Below, one piece after another: positions 1-7,390 of a stretch of DNA of 18,732 bases. Numbering within the stretch: the stretch's first letter is position 1; each line of letters opens with the position of its first letter. Origin of the DNA: DAOTVC01 sp034437215 (GTDB taxonomy: Bacteria > Chloroflexota > Anaerolineae > B4-G1 > SLSP01); contig DAOTVC010000161.1 of the NCBI GenBank assembly GCA_034437215.1, forward strand, positions 1-18,732, in the 5' to 3' direction. The notes under the pieces are model-generated. The model was not told where the DNA came from and did no database searches. It saw only the letters and a list, made by a program, of their open reading frames with translations. Position numbers and translations under genes: made by a program.

Positions 1-572
1 TCCTGCGGCTGGTCATGGCGGGCATCGGGGTCTCGGCCTTCTACGCCTCGGGCACCGGCGTGGTCAAGTACCTCGCCGACCCCCTCAAGCAGCTGCCCGA
101 CATCACCTTCTGGCTGCTGGGCGGGCTCTGGGCCATCACCTGGCAGGACGTGCTCCACATCCTGCCCGTCGTCGTCCCCAGCCTCATCGTCCTCTACCTC
201 ATGCGCTGGCGGCTCAACCTCCTCTCCATGCGCGACGAGACGGCCTTCTCCCTGGGCGCCGTGCCCGGCCGGGAGCGCCTGGTGATGCTCGTGGCGGCCG
301 TGGCGGCGACGGCCGCCGTCGTCTCCAAGGCGGGGCAGATCGGCTGGGTGGGCCTTATCGTGCCCCACATCGCCCGCCGCAGCGTGGGAGCCGACGCCCA
401 GCGCTCCCTGCCCGGCGCCATGCTCATCGGCGGTCTCTTCGTCCTCTTCTGTGACGACCTGGCGCGGACGGTGCTCACCGGCGAGATCCCCCTGGGCATC
501 CTCACCTCGCTCAGCGGGGCGCTCGTCTTCTTCGGCCTGCTTCTGCGCAACGAACTGGAGGTGGAGCGATGA
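1..572 (+). CDS. FecCD/BtuC-family ABC permease, 3' part only
   Basis: This is the C-terminal part (about 190 residues) of a membrane permease; the start lies left of the window and the reading frame enters at base 3. The family imports iron-siderophores, heme, cobalamin or related metal chelates with a two-NBD/two-permease complex. The sequence shows several hydrophobic helices and the conserved cytoplasmic segment GWVGLIVPHIARRSVGAD, followed by the LPGAMLIGG...DDLARTV...EIPLGILTSLSGALVFF block typical of FecCD proteins; the GLIVPH segment contacts the ATPase in this family. Its TGA overlaps the ATG of the next gene (ATGA at 569-572), so permease and ATPase are translationally coupled. No periplasmic binding protein is visible here; it would have to lie upstream. 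The substrate cannot be decided from this sequence. Confidence 0.93.
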   Translation, partial: LRLVMAGIGVSAFYASGTGVVKYLADPLKQLPDITFWLLGGLWAITWQDVLHILPVVVPSLIVLYLMRWRLNLLSMRDETAFSLGAVPGRERLVMLVAAVAATAAVVSKAGQIGWVGLIVPHIARRSVGADAQRSLPGAMLIGGLFVLFCDDLARTVLTGEIPLGILTSLSGALVFFGLLLRNELEVER

Positions 573-1342
573 CGGCAGCCATCTCGACCGAGAGACTCTC
601 CTTCGGCTACACACCCGAGCAGACCGTACTCCACGGGATCAGCCTGGAGATCCCCTCGGGGGCGGTGACGGCGATCCTGGGGCCCAACGGCTCCGGCAAG
701 ACGACGCTCATGCACCTCGTCCTCGGGCTGCTCGCGCCCGGCGAGGGCGAGATCCGCCTGGCGGGCCGGCCCCACGCCGCCTATGATCACCGCGACCTCA
801 GCCGCCTCCTGGGGCTGGTGCCCCAGAACGAGCCGTTGAGTTTCAACCTCAACGTCCTCGAGTACGTCCTTCTGGGGCGCGCGCCCTACCTGACCCTGCT
901 GCAGCGCCCCAGCGCCCACGACCGGAAGATCGCCTTCGAGGCCCTGGAGACGGTAGGAATCGCGCCCCTCTGGGAGCGCTCCGTCCTGGCCCTGAGCGGC
1001 GGCGAGCAGCAGCTGGCGACGCTGGCCCGGGCCCTCACCCAGGAGCCCCGCATCCTGCTCCTCGACGAGCCCACCTCCCATCTGGACGTCGGGAACGCCC
1101 GGCGCATCATGGGCATCATCCGGCGGCTGGGTGGACGGGGGCAGACGGTGCTCTTCACCACCCACGATCCCAACGCCGCCGCGGCCACCGCCGATCACGT
1201 CGTTCTGATGCGGGGGGGACGGGTACTGCAACACGGCTCCACCGCCGAGATCCTGACGGAGGGCCACCTTACCGCGACCTACGACGTCGCCATCGAGGTC
1301 CTCGAGGACCGCCGGGCCCGCCCCCTCGTCGTGGTATACTAG
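569..1342 (+). CDS. FecE/BtuD-type ABC transporter ATP-binding protein
   Basis: This 257-residue ATPase would power the permease encoded just upstream. All the nucleotide-binding motifs are intact: Walker A GPNGSGKT (38-45), Q-loop Gln86 in VPQNEP, signature LSGGEQ (142-147), Walker B ILLLDEP (162-168) and switch His199 in TTHDP. Length and motif order fit the single-domain ATPases of iron/cobalamin importers. The start overlaps the permease stop by 4 nt, a common arrangement for this pair. The C-terminal 40 or so residues after the NBD core (GSTAEILTEGHLTATYDV) match the usual FecE-like ending. Cobalamin, ferric siderophore, heme and other metal chelates are all possible substrates. Confidence is high for the family and low for the substrate. 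Confidence 0.95.
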   Translation: MTAAISTERLSFGYTPEQTVLHGISLEIPSGAVTAILGPNGSGKTTLMHLVLGLLAPGEGEIRLAGRPHAAYDHRDLSRLLGLVPQNEPLSFNLNVLEYVLLGRAPYLTLLQRPSAHDRKIAFEALETVGIAPLWERSVLALSGGEQQLATLARALTQEPRILLLDEPTSHLDVGNARRIMGIIRRLGGRGQTVLFTTHDPNAAAATADHVVLMRGGRVLQHGSTAEILTEGHLTATYDVAIEVLEDRRARPLVVVY

Positions 1343-1408
1343 GTGGCGTAGTAGGAGCCTTCGCCCACGACAGCACGATATTGACGTTGTGTGTGAGACC
1401 GAGAAATC

Positions 1409-1516
1409 AGGGATTGGGGATTAGGGATAGGGGATCAGGGATAGGGGATCAGGGGGCAGAGGGAGTAACTGCCATTCTCAATCCCCCTAATCCCTACTCC
1501 CGGCTCCCTAATCCCG
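1409..1516. repeat. G-rich heptamer-like repeat facing a C-rich inverted copy
   Basis: The spacer between the ATPase and methyltransferase genes holds several imperfect copies of a GGGATTAGGGATAGGGGATC-like unit (about 1409-1465). After roughly 15 bases come the complementary C-rich units AATCCCCCTAATCCCTACTC and CTCCCTAATCCC (about 1480-1516). The two halves can fold into an imperfect hairpin in RNA, and the G-runs could form a quadruplex. Such ggattaggg-type spacers recur in some bacterial genomes as dispersed low-complexity repeats. No coding capacity is evident. Confidence 0.7.
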
Positions 1517-1540
1517 TCTTTAATCACAAAGGAGAGACAC

Positions 1541-2386
1541 GTGGAAGAGCTGCCCAATTGGATACAACTCTGGAGAGAGCTCGTCGAGGCCCACGACGGG
1601 GGCCGCCGGCAGGAGAGCGGCGAGGAGAAGCAGGATGTCTGGGAGGAGCGCGCCCGCACCTTCGATGCCAACGTCAAGCGCCGCTGGCAGGAGCCCGACT
1701 CGAGCCGCACCTTCATCGCGGCCCAGCTGGCCATCGAGCCCGAGGCGACCTTCCTGGACCTCGGTGCGGGGACGGGCGCTTGGACGATCTTCCTGGCGCA
1801 ACGGGCGCGGCAGGTGACCGCCGTCGACCCCTCACCCGCCATGCTGAAGGTGCTGAGGGAGAACGTGGCGGAGGCGGGGCTCACCAACGTGGAGGTGGTG
1901 GAGGGCGCCTGGCCCCACGTCGACGTGCCGCCCCACGACTACAGCCTCTGCTCCCACGCCATGTACGGTATCCCCGACTTCGAGCTCTTCGTCCGCAAGC
2001 TGGAGGCGGCGACCCTGCGCCGCTGCTACCTGCTCCTGCGCGCCCCCGCCCCGGAGGGGGTGATGGCGAAGGCAGCCCGCCATCTCTGGGGCCACCCCCA
2101 CGACAGCCCCAACTTCCAGGTGGCCTACAACGCCCTGCTCCAGCTGGGCATCTTCGCCAACGTGCTCATGGAGGACAGCGGCCTCTGGGACCCGTGGAAG
2201 AGCGAGAGCCTCGACGTCGCCCTGGGGGAGGTGAAGCGCCGCCTGGGGCTGACGGGCAACGACGAGCACGACGCCTACCTGCGCGCCCTGCTCGAGGAGC
2301 AGCTGACCAAGGTGCAGGGCGAGTACGTCTGGCCCCGCGGCGTCCGCTCGGCCCTCGTCTACTGGGACGTCAGCGAGGTCGTCTGA
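1541..2386 (+). CDS. Class I SAM-dependent methyltransferase
   Basis: This 281-residue protein carries the Rossmann methyltransferase signature: motif I FLDLGAGTGAW (71-81) for SAM binding, then the acidic post-beta2 position in VTAVDPSPAML (Asp96), and a motif III-like stretch EVVEGAWPHVDVPPHDYSLCSHAMYG (about 118-143). The first 60 or so residues are charged and helical, with a WEERARTFD segment often seen just ahead of such domains. The GTG start is supported by AAAGGAGAG ending 6 nt upstream. The gene follows the importer after a repeat-filled gap of about 200 nt, so co-transcription is uncertain. Its stop lies 7 nt from the stop of the convergent zinc-ribbon gene. The substrate is unknown; a small molecule is as likely as a macromolecule. 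Confidence 0.88.
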   Translation: MEELPNWIQLWRELVEAHDGGRRQESGEEKQDVWEERARTFDANVKRRWQEPDSSRTFIAAQLAIEPEATFLDLGAGTGAWTIFLAQRARQVTAVDPSPAMLKVLRENVAEAGLTNVEVVEGAWPHVDVPPHDYSLCSHAMYGIPDFELFVRKLEAATLRRCYLLLRAPAPEGVMAKAARHLWGHPHDSPNFQVAYNALLQLGIFANVLMEDSGLWDPWKSESLDVALGEVKRRLGLTGNDEHDAYLRALLEEQLTKVQGEYVWPRGVRSALVYWDVSEVV

Positions 2387-2393
2387 CGATCCC

Positions 2394-2885
2394 TCACTGC
2401 TTCTGGATCTCGATGGCGCCGCCGCAGTGGGGGCACTTGTAGATGGGGGTCTTGACGCTGAACTGGCTGCCGCAGTAGGGGCAGCGGCGCACGACCTTGG
2501 AGGGCAGGAGGTCGGGGAAGACGTAGATCTCCCGCTCTCCGCGGAACTCCCGGTAGGTGGCCCCCCGCTCCGCAAGGAGGTTCAGGGCCGCGACGGCTGC
2601 GTCCCGCGGAGCCTTCAGATCCGCCACCACCTGGGGCAGCGTCACCTCGGCGCCCTGGGCGTGGGCCAGGGCCGTGATGCGCTCGGCGAGCCGTTCGGGC
2701 GCCAGGCTGTAGCTGCGGCGCAGCGTCCGCCCCGCCCAGAAGGCCGCCGCCCCACCCCCCACCAGCAGGATGACGCTCAAAGGCAGCCGGCCCGGATCCT
2801 CGGCGGAGGCACAGAGGAAGAGGAGCCCCAGAGCGAGCATGATGCCGGCAACGACGAGCACGAAGAAGATCCCTACCTGTTTCAC
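2394..2885 (-). CDS. Small membrane protein with C-terminal zinc ribbon
   Basis: I do not recognise a named family. The 163-residue product begins with a hydrophobic helix (VGIFFVLVVAGIMLALGLLFLC), followed by a second (PLSVILLVGGGAAAFWAG), which together make a membrane hairpin. A soluble region of about 80 residues with winged-helix-like character follows (ERLAERITALAHAQGAEVTLPQVVADL..., AALNLLAERGATY). The protein ends in a four-cysteine zinc ribbon, CPYC (135-138) and CPHC (151-154). A longer reading from GTG at 2897 exists, but I chose the GTG at 2885 because GGAGGTGATC lies immediately before it and because the upstream coiled-coil gene stops 2 nt earlier, pointing to coupled translation. 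It is the last gene of the four-gene operon of the Cys-repeat protein; an accessory role is inferred from position only. Confidence 0.8.
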   Translation of the reverse strand: MKQVGIFFVLVVAGIMLALGLLFLCASAEDPGRLPLSVILLVGGGAAAFWAGRTLRRSYSLAPERLAERITALAHAQGAEVTLPQVVADLKAPRDAAVAALNLLAERGATYREFRGEREIYVFPDLLPSKVVRRCPYCGSQFSVKTPIYKCPHCGGAIEIQKQ

Positions 2886-2887
2886 GA

Positions 2888-4069
2888 TCACCTCCACTGG
2901 GTCTCGGCGGCCTGGTTGAGGGCGCCGCCCAACGTCTCGAAGACCTGCTGAATCTGCCGGTCGCCGGCGCTCTCGATGAAGGCCCGGGCGTGGGCGGTGA
3001 AGGCCTCGGGCTCTTCCCGGAAGCGCGCGGCCTTCGAAATCCGCTCGTCGAGGCGCCGGAAGTGGGCGAAGAAGTCCTGGACGGCATCGGGCACGGTCAC
3101 CTGCAGAGGGCGCAGGTGTTGGCTGTACTGCTGCTGTTGCTGGATGAGCTTCTGCACGCTCTCCTGGAAGGCGCGCACCCCCTTGGCGATGCCCGAGAGA
3201 AGGCCCAGCACGTGGGCGGCCTTCTGCAGCCCCGCAAGATAGCGCTCCCGCTCGGCGTTGAGCACCGCCAGCGCGTTGACCCGCTCCTCCAGCGCCGGAT
3301 CGGCCAGCTCGACGGGCTCGCGCAGGGCGTCCAGCACGTGGCGGACGGCCCGCTGGTGGGCCAGAAGGGCCCGCTGCTCGTCGTCGTCGAGGTAGTCGAG
3401 CTCCGTCTGCAGCTGCGAGCGCTGGAGCAGCGCCGCCTGCAGCTCCTCGCGCAGCTGCGCCTGCTCCTCCTCGAAGGTCGTGCGCGCCTGCTGCCAGCGT
3501 TGGCGCGTGTCGCGCAGCTGCGCCTGGGTCTCCGTCAGCGCCTGCAGCACCTCGCGGCGCCGCTTCGAGAGCTTCAGGAGCGACCCGAAGTGCAGGAGGA
3601 CGCCCAGAAAGCGCCCCTGCTCCTTGATCGCCGCGTTCAGCGCCTCGAGCTCTGCCTCCAGCCTCTCGATCTCGGCCTGCAGCTCGACCTCCTGCTCGCG
3701 CAGCCGGCGGTTGGTCGCCTGGTGCGCGGCGCGAGCCTCCTGGCTCAGGGCCAGGAAGCCGTCGGCGTCCTCCTGAGCCCGCGGCAGGAGCGCCTCCCGC
3801 AGCTCCCGCCGGCGCGCCGCCAGGAGCTCCCGCTCCTCGACGAGACGGGCGCGGATGGGCGCGTGGAGTTCGTCCCCCACCCCCGCTCCCGCCGCCACGA
3901 TAGCGTCGACCAGCGCCCCGATGGTCTCCTGGTAGCGCCGCTCCCGCTCGCCGTAGGCCTCGGTGAAGAGGTTCTGGACGTCGGCGACCGACTTGGCCGT
4001 CTTCCGAATCTCCGCCATGTACCGCTGCAGGAGGACGCTCAGCCCTCGCAGATCCACCCGTTCGCTCAT
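2888..4069 (-). CDS. Long coiled-coil protein of the radical SAM operon
   Basis: This 393-residue protein has no signal peptide and no membrane segment. It is dominated by charged heptad-like helices: a first block at about 85-190 (EERELLAARRRELREALLP, then REQEVELQAEIERLEAELEALNAAIKEQ), a short break at GRFLGVLLHFGSLLKLS, a second block (RREVLQALTETQAQLRDTRQ... to QLQTELDYLDDD), and a helical C-terminus with a Gln-rich patch IQQQQQY. No catalytic motif is visible. The ATG overlaps the stop of the radical SAM gene by 4 nt and has GGAGG upstream; a longer in-frame reading up to 4240 would only run back into the radical SAM gene in another frame. The coupling suggests stoichiometric expression with the enzyme. 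A scaffold or adaptor role is a guess from the fold type. Confidence 0.85.
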   Translation of the reverse strand: MSERVDLRGLSVLLQRYMAEIRKTAKSVADVQNLFTEAYGERERRYQETIGALVDAIVAAGAGVGDELHAPIRARLVEERELLAARRRELREALLPRAQEDADGFLALSQEARAAHQATNRRLREQEVELQAEIERLEAELEALNAAIKEQGRFLGVLLHFGSLLKLSKRRREVLQALTETQAQLRDTRQRWQQARTTFEEEQAQLREELQAALLQRSQLQTELDYLDDDEQRALLAHQRAVRHVLDALREPVELADPALEERVNALAVLNAERERYLAGLQKAAHVLGLLSGIAKGVRAFQESVQKLIQQQQQYSQHLRPLQVTVPDAVQDFFAHFRRLDERISKAARFREEPEAFTAHARAFIESAGDRQIQQVFETLGGALNQAAETQWR

Positions 4070-5472
4070 TTGACCTCCACTCCTACACCCTGCAGCCGTC
4101 CTACCCATCGCCGCCTGACCCGCCAGACGAAGCGCTCCCAGCGCGTGCTGCTCACGTCGGCCGCCTCCAGCTCCTCGAAGCTGCCCTGCTCGTCCCAGTA
4201 GAGGGGGCAGGCCCCGCAGCAGAGGTCGGCGTGCTCGCACGCCCGGCAGCCCGGTGGCAGGAAGTCCTTGTTCCGCCAGTAGCGCGCCGCCCGCCGGTTC
4301 CAGATGGTCTCGAAATCCTCGCGCAGGAGGTTGCCGATGCCCTGCTCGAAGCTGGAGCAGGGCAGCACCTCCCCGTCGGGCGCGAGGGAGAGCAGCCCGT
4401 CGGCGGCGGCGCAGGACTTCGCCCCCAGCCCGTGAGCCGCGGGGTTGAAGAGGCAGTAGGGCACCGGCGAGTACCAGACAAAGCGCATCCCGTGGGCCTC
4501 GGCGCGGCGCTTCAGATCGAGGACGATCTCCCCGATCTCCGTGTAGCGGATATCGGGCACCCCCACGGAATCCCCCGTGCGGATGAGCATGTTCATCGAG
4601 AGGTAGCTCTGCCCCATCTCCGCCAGGAGCTCGATGAGCCGGGGGAGGGCCGCGAGATTCCGCCGGTTGATGGTGGTGTTGGTGTGGGTGTGGATGCCCG
4701 CGGCGGTCAGGTTCTCCACCCCGCGCAGCGTCCTCTCGTAGGCGCCGGGGACGCCGACCACGTCGTCGTGGGTGGCGGCGTCCCCGGCCTCCAGGCTCAC
4801 CTGCGCCGAGTGCAGCCCCGCCTCGACGAGGGACGCCACGTAGTCGGGGTCGGCGCAGCGAATGCCGTTGGTGATCAGATTGGTGCGCAGGCCCCGCGCC
4901 CGGGCGTGGGCCACCAGCTCGGGCAGGTCGCGGCGCAGGGTCGGCTCGCCCCCCGTGAAGGAGAGCATGGGGACGCGGGCCTCGTCGAAGATCTTGTCGA
5001 TGACGCGCTGCACCTCCCCGGTGCTCATCTCCGGGACCCGGCGCCCCCGCTCGGGCGCGCTGGCGTAGCAGAAGAAGCAGCGGTTCTGGCAGCGGTAGGT
5101 CAGGGCGATCTCCGAGATCACGGGGTACTTGCGCCGGTGGGTGCCGAACTCCATGAGCCGCGTGGCGGGCGCGTAGCCGGGCCGGTCGCTCAGGAGTGTC
5201 TCCAAGGTGCGCAGGAGCTTCTCCAGGTCGGCGGCGATCTTCTCCTCGGGCTGCTCGTAGCGCCGGGCGAGCTCCGCCACGACCCCCTCGACGTCGGCCT
5301 CCTCACCGGGGCGGTAGAGGGCGGCGAGCATCTCGGCAGCCGTGGCGTTGACGTACTGCACGCGGTTGGGGCGCAGGATGAGGACGCCGTCCTCGGGCCG
5401 CACGAAGATGCGGTCGCGGGTGTTCGCCACGAAGGTCGCGACGAAGTGTCTGAAGTCGGGCGCCAGGGCCAT
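4066..5472 (-). CDS. Radical SAM/SPASM maturase with N-terminal PqqD-like domain
   Basis: This 468-residue enzyme has three parts. Residues about 20-95 resemble PqqD-type recognition domains (RPEDGVLILRPNRVQYVNATAAEML, then helical VAELARRY...DLEKLLRTLETLL). The radical SAM core has the cluster motif CQNRCFFC (Cys128, 132, 135) and the SAM-binding GGEPT (174-178). The C-terminal SPASM region has Cys354, Cys372 (VLPC), Cys409, Cys412, Cys418 and Cys422 (CRACEHADLCCGAC), enough for auxiliary Fe-S clusters. SPASM enzymes with PqqD-like domains typically modify ribosomal peptides. The gene lies 17 nt after a gene ending in Cys-His-Ser-Ala repeats, the obvious candidate substrate. I chose the ATG at 5472; the in-frame extension to 5625 merely reads the repeat DNA of that gene in another frame. 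A GAGG sits 11 nt upstream of the ATG. Confidence 0.93.
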   Translation of the reverse strand: MALAPDFRHFVATFVANTRDRIFVRPEDGVLILRPNRVQYVNATAAEMLAALYRPGEEADVEGVVAELARRYEQPEEKIAADLEKLLRTLETLLSDRPGYAPATRLMEFGTHRRKYPVISEIALTYRCQNRCFFCYASAPERGRRVPEMSTGEVQRVIDKIFDEARVPMLSFTGGEPTLRRDLPELVAHARARGLRTNLITNGIRCADPDYVASLVEAGLHSAQVSLEAGDAATHDDVVGVPGAYERTLRGVENLTAAGIHTHTNTTINRRNLAALPRLIELLAEMGQSYLSMNMLIRTGDSVGVPDIRYTEIGEIVLDLKRRAEAHGMRFVWYSPVPYCLFNPAAHGLGAKSCAAADGLLSLAPDGEVLPCSSFEQGIGNLLREDFETIWNRRAARYWRNKDFLPPGCRACEHADLCCGACPLYWDEQGSFEELEAADVSSTRWERFVWRVRRRWVGRLQGVGVEVK

Positions 5473-5489
5473 CTCTAGAGCAACCTCGT

Positions 5490-7316
5490 CTAGAAGCGGC
5501 TCACGCAGGCCGAGTGACAGGCACTGTGACAGGCCGAGTGGACGCAGGCCGAGTGGCAGGCGCTGTGACAGGCCGAGTGAACGCAGGCGCTGTGGCAGGC
5601 GTCGTGGACGCAGGCGCTGTGACAAGCGCTGTGGCAGGCCGAGTGGCAGGCGTCGTAGCCCTGGGGCCGGGGCTCCCGCCCCCCGCTCACCGCCTCCTCG
5701 ATGGCCTGCGCCGTCGTCGCGGCGAGCCCCTCCGCCTTGCGGGTGAGGTCCGCCGCCACCCCCTCCATCAGACCCGCCATCGTGCCGGCGGTCCGCACCA
5801 GGGAGGAGTCGCGCAGCCCACCGCCGCCCTCCTCACCGGAGAGGCCCTTCCCGGGCATCCCCTTGACCCGCCCGCCGGAGGCGGCGGAGGTCAGCGTGCT
5901 GCCGAAGTCCTCTGCGGAGCGCTCGAAGGCCGAGGGGCGGTAGTTGCGGGAGAGGAGCAGCCAGGGCCAGACGGAGGAGGTGGGCGCGGGTGCGTAGGGC
6001 CGCGTCTCGAACTCGCGCCAGGCCTCGTCGGCCCGCCGCCGGTAGGTCTCCCGCGTCGCCTCGGCGTCGGCGTTCCAGAGCTTCTGCTGCAGCCGCGCCG
6101 AGAGGAGCTGCATGACCTCGTCGACGGTCGACTGGGGCAGCGTCCCATCAGGCGCGATCCCCTCCACGAGGGCCTGCTCGTAGTCGGCCAGCTCCTGGTC
6201 GGGGTCGGTGACCTCGAGCTGCAGCGGCTTCCGATTGAGGATGGTGAGCACCCCGCGCTGCTCCAGGCTCATGATGAGCAGGGTGAGCACCTTCGTCGTA
6301 TCGCCGATATACATCGCCGCCTCGATGGCGTCGAGGTCGGGCACGAGCCCCGGCTGCTCCAGTGTCTCGATCTCGATGGCAGGCTCCTCGTATCCGGCGG
6401 GCGGCTTGCGGGGCCGGGTCCAGCGGAAGGCCAGAGCGCCCAGCAGCGCCGCGAAGAAGAGGCCGATGCCGCCGCAGCAGAGCCAGGACAGAGTCGAGGT
6501 CGTCTCCCCGGCGGCGCCCAGGGAGGGCGCGGTGGGCGTCACCTCCACCTCCTCCCAGACGGAGCCGGGCGTCGGCGTGGGCACCGGGGCCGGGAGGGTG
6601 AAGTAGCGCTCGGGGATGAAGAGCTGCGGCTGGAACTCCGCCTGGGGCGGCAGATCCTCGCTGGAGACGTAAACGGAGAGCCAGACCTGGCCGCCGGCTT
6701 CGTCGGGCGTCGGGTAGTAGACCCAGCGCCCGAAGCGGTCGACGACCGCGTCGTTGGCGACCAGCCCCACCTCGTCGACGAGCTCGCCGGTCACCTGCTC
6801 GGGCTCGGTGATCCCGGCCGGGAGCTCGATGGGCAGGATGAAGGTGACGATCTGCTCCCCGATCTCCAGAGCCCACTCGATGGGAGACCAGGCGAGCACC
6901 CGGTAGTCCTCCCCCTCGTAGGTGGTGGGGTCGAGGCGGGCGGGCGCCCGGTACTCCACCTGGACGGTGTAGGTCTCGCCGGGCCGGGTGGAGAAGCCGA
7001 AGTCGACGCCGTAGAAGCCCCCGCCCTTGTCGTTCAGCGTTACGGGCAGGACGTCGTCCCCCTGCTCGATCTGGGCGTCGAGGATCTCGTGCCCGGCGTC
7101 GAAGGGGCCCATCGTCGTGATCCCCCGGCGCACGTCGGTCTCCTGGAAGGTGAGGCGGTAGCGCACGTCCAGCGTGCCGTCGCTGCGCACCGTCACCTGG
7201 GCGTTCACCTGGGTGATGATGGGAGGCTCGGCAGCGCGCGCGGGTGCGGGCGCGAGCAGCCCCAGCATCCCCAGGAGGAGGGAAAACAGCGTCAACGTAC
7301 GAAGGATCGCTCTCAT
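5490..7316 (-). CDS. DUF2207-type membrane protein with C-terminal Cys-His-Ser-Ala repeat tail
   Basis: The 608-residue product starts with a signal peptide (MRAILRTLTLFSLLLGMLGL, cleavage likely near residue 28 after ARA). An exported domain of about 220 residues follows, with DUF2207 features (VTVRSDGTLDVRYRLTF, GITTMGPFD, FGFSTRPGETYTVQVEYRA), then a Pro/Thr linker, one membrane helix (about 275-297, ending in RWTRPRK) and a cytoplasmic helical domain (LDAIEAAMYIGDTTKVLTLLIMSLEQRGVLTI). The last 53 residues (556-608) are units of ACHS broken by AC-VHS or AC-VHD, giving 12 Cys and 11 His, ending VSRF. Positive charges after the helix put the tail inside the cell. The start could also be the ATG at 7355 or 7331; 7316 gives the cleanest signal peptide and leaves a leader of about 40 nt behind the predicted promoter. 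It is the first gene of the radical SAM operon and the likely substrate. Confidence 0.88.
   Translation of the reverse strand: MRAILRTLTLFSLLLGMLGLLAPAPARAAEPPIITQVNAQVTVRSDGTLDVRYRLTFQETDVRRGITTMGPFDAGHEILDAQIEQGDDVLPVTLNDKGGGFYGVDFGFSTRPGETYTVQVEYRAPARLDPTTYEGEDYRVLAWSPIEWALEIGEQIVTFILPIELPAGITEPEQVTGELVDEVGLVANDAVVDRFGRWVYYPTPDEAGGQVWLSVYVSSEDLPPQAEFQPQLFIPERYFTLPAPVPTPTPGSVWEEVEVTPTAPSLGAAGETTSTLSWLCCGGIGLFFAALLGALAFRWTRPRKPPAGYEEPAIEIETLEQPGLVPDLDAIEAAMYIGDTTKVLTLLIMSLEQRGVLTILNRKPLQLEVTDPDQELADYEQALVEGIAPDGTLPQSTVDEVMQLLSARLQQKLWNADAEATRETYRRRADEAWREFETRPYAPAPTSSVWPWLLLSRNYRPSAFERSAEDFGSTLTSAASGGRVKGMPGKGLSGEEGGGGLRDSSLVRTAGTMAGLMEGVAADLTRKAEGLAATTAQAIEEAVSGGREPRPQGYDACHSACHSACHSACVHDACHSACVHSACHSACHSACVHSACHSACHSACVSRF
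5493..5651 (-). repeat. Tandem 12/15-bp coding repeat (Cys-His-Ser-Ala tail)
   Basis: These bases encode the last 53 residues of the DUF2207-type protein. Units of 12 bp encode Ala-Cys-His-Ser; a 15-bp variant inserts Val (AC-VHS or AC-VHD) at three places. Codons vary between units (TGC/TGT, AGC/TCG, GCC/GCG), so the peptide pattern is kept while the DNA has drifted. This argues for selection on the protein rather than recent slippage. Confidence 0.9.
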
Positions 7317-7362
7317 GGCTCTCTGTCCCATCTCTGCAACTCGATTCCGGCTCATCTTCTCG

Positions 7363-7390
7363 ATTGTACCAGGGGGCGCCCAGGAGGCAA
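7363..7390 (-). promoter_or_regulatory. Predicted sigma70-like promoter of the radical SAM operon
   Basis: Reading the minus strand, TTGCCT (7390-7385) is followed after exactly 16 nt by TACAAT (7368-7363), preceded by TG-rich context (CTGGTACAAT). It lies directly upstream of the DUF2207-type gene and would start RNA near 7356, leaving a leader of about 40 nt to the preferred ATG at 7316. A start this close to the ATG at 7355 makes that alternative codon less likely unless the message is leaderless. Confidence 0.5.

Noticed and set aside
194..1267. A 357-codon minus-strand open frame
   Set aside because: It is antisense to the FecCD permease and ABC ATPase genes, whose motifs are unmistakable; the translation is low-complexity Gly/Gln/Arg.
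4070..4240. Longer N-terminus for the coiled-coil gene
   Set aside because: The extension is Arg/Gly-rich antiframe sequence of the radical SAM gene; the ATG at 4069 has GGAGG and the usual 4-nt overlap.
5473..5625. Longer N-terminus for the radical SAM gene
   Set aside because: The extra 51 codons are the repeat DNA of the upstream gene read in another frame (Leu/Arg/Ser-rich repeats), and the PqqD-like domain starts after 5472.
5493..5651. Short direct repeats resembling a CRISPR array
   Set aside because: Units are 12-15 bp without unique spacers, lie in frame inside a gene, and encode a regular peptide.
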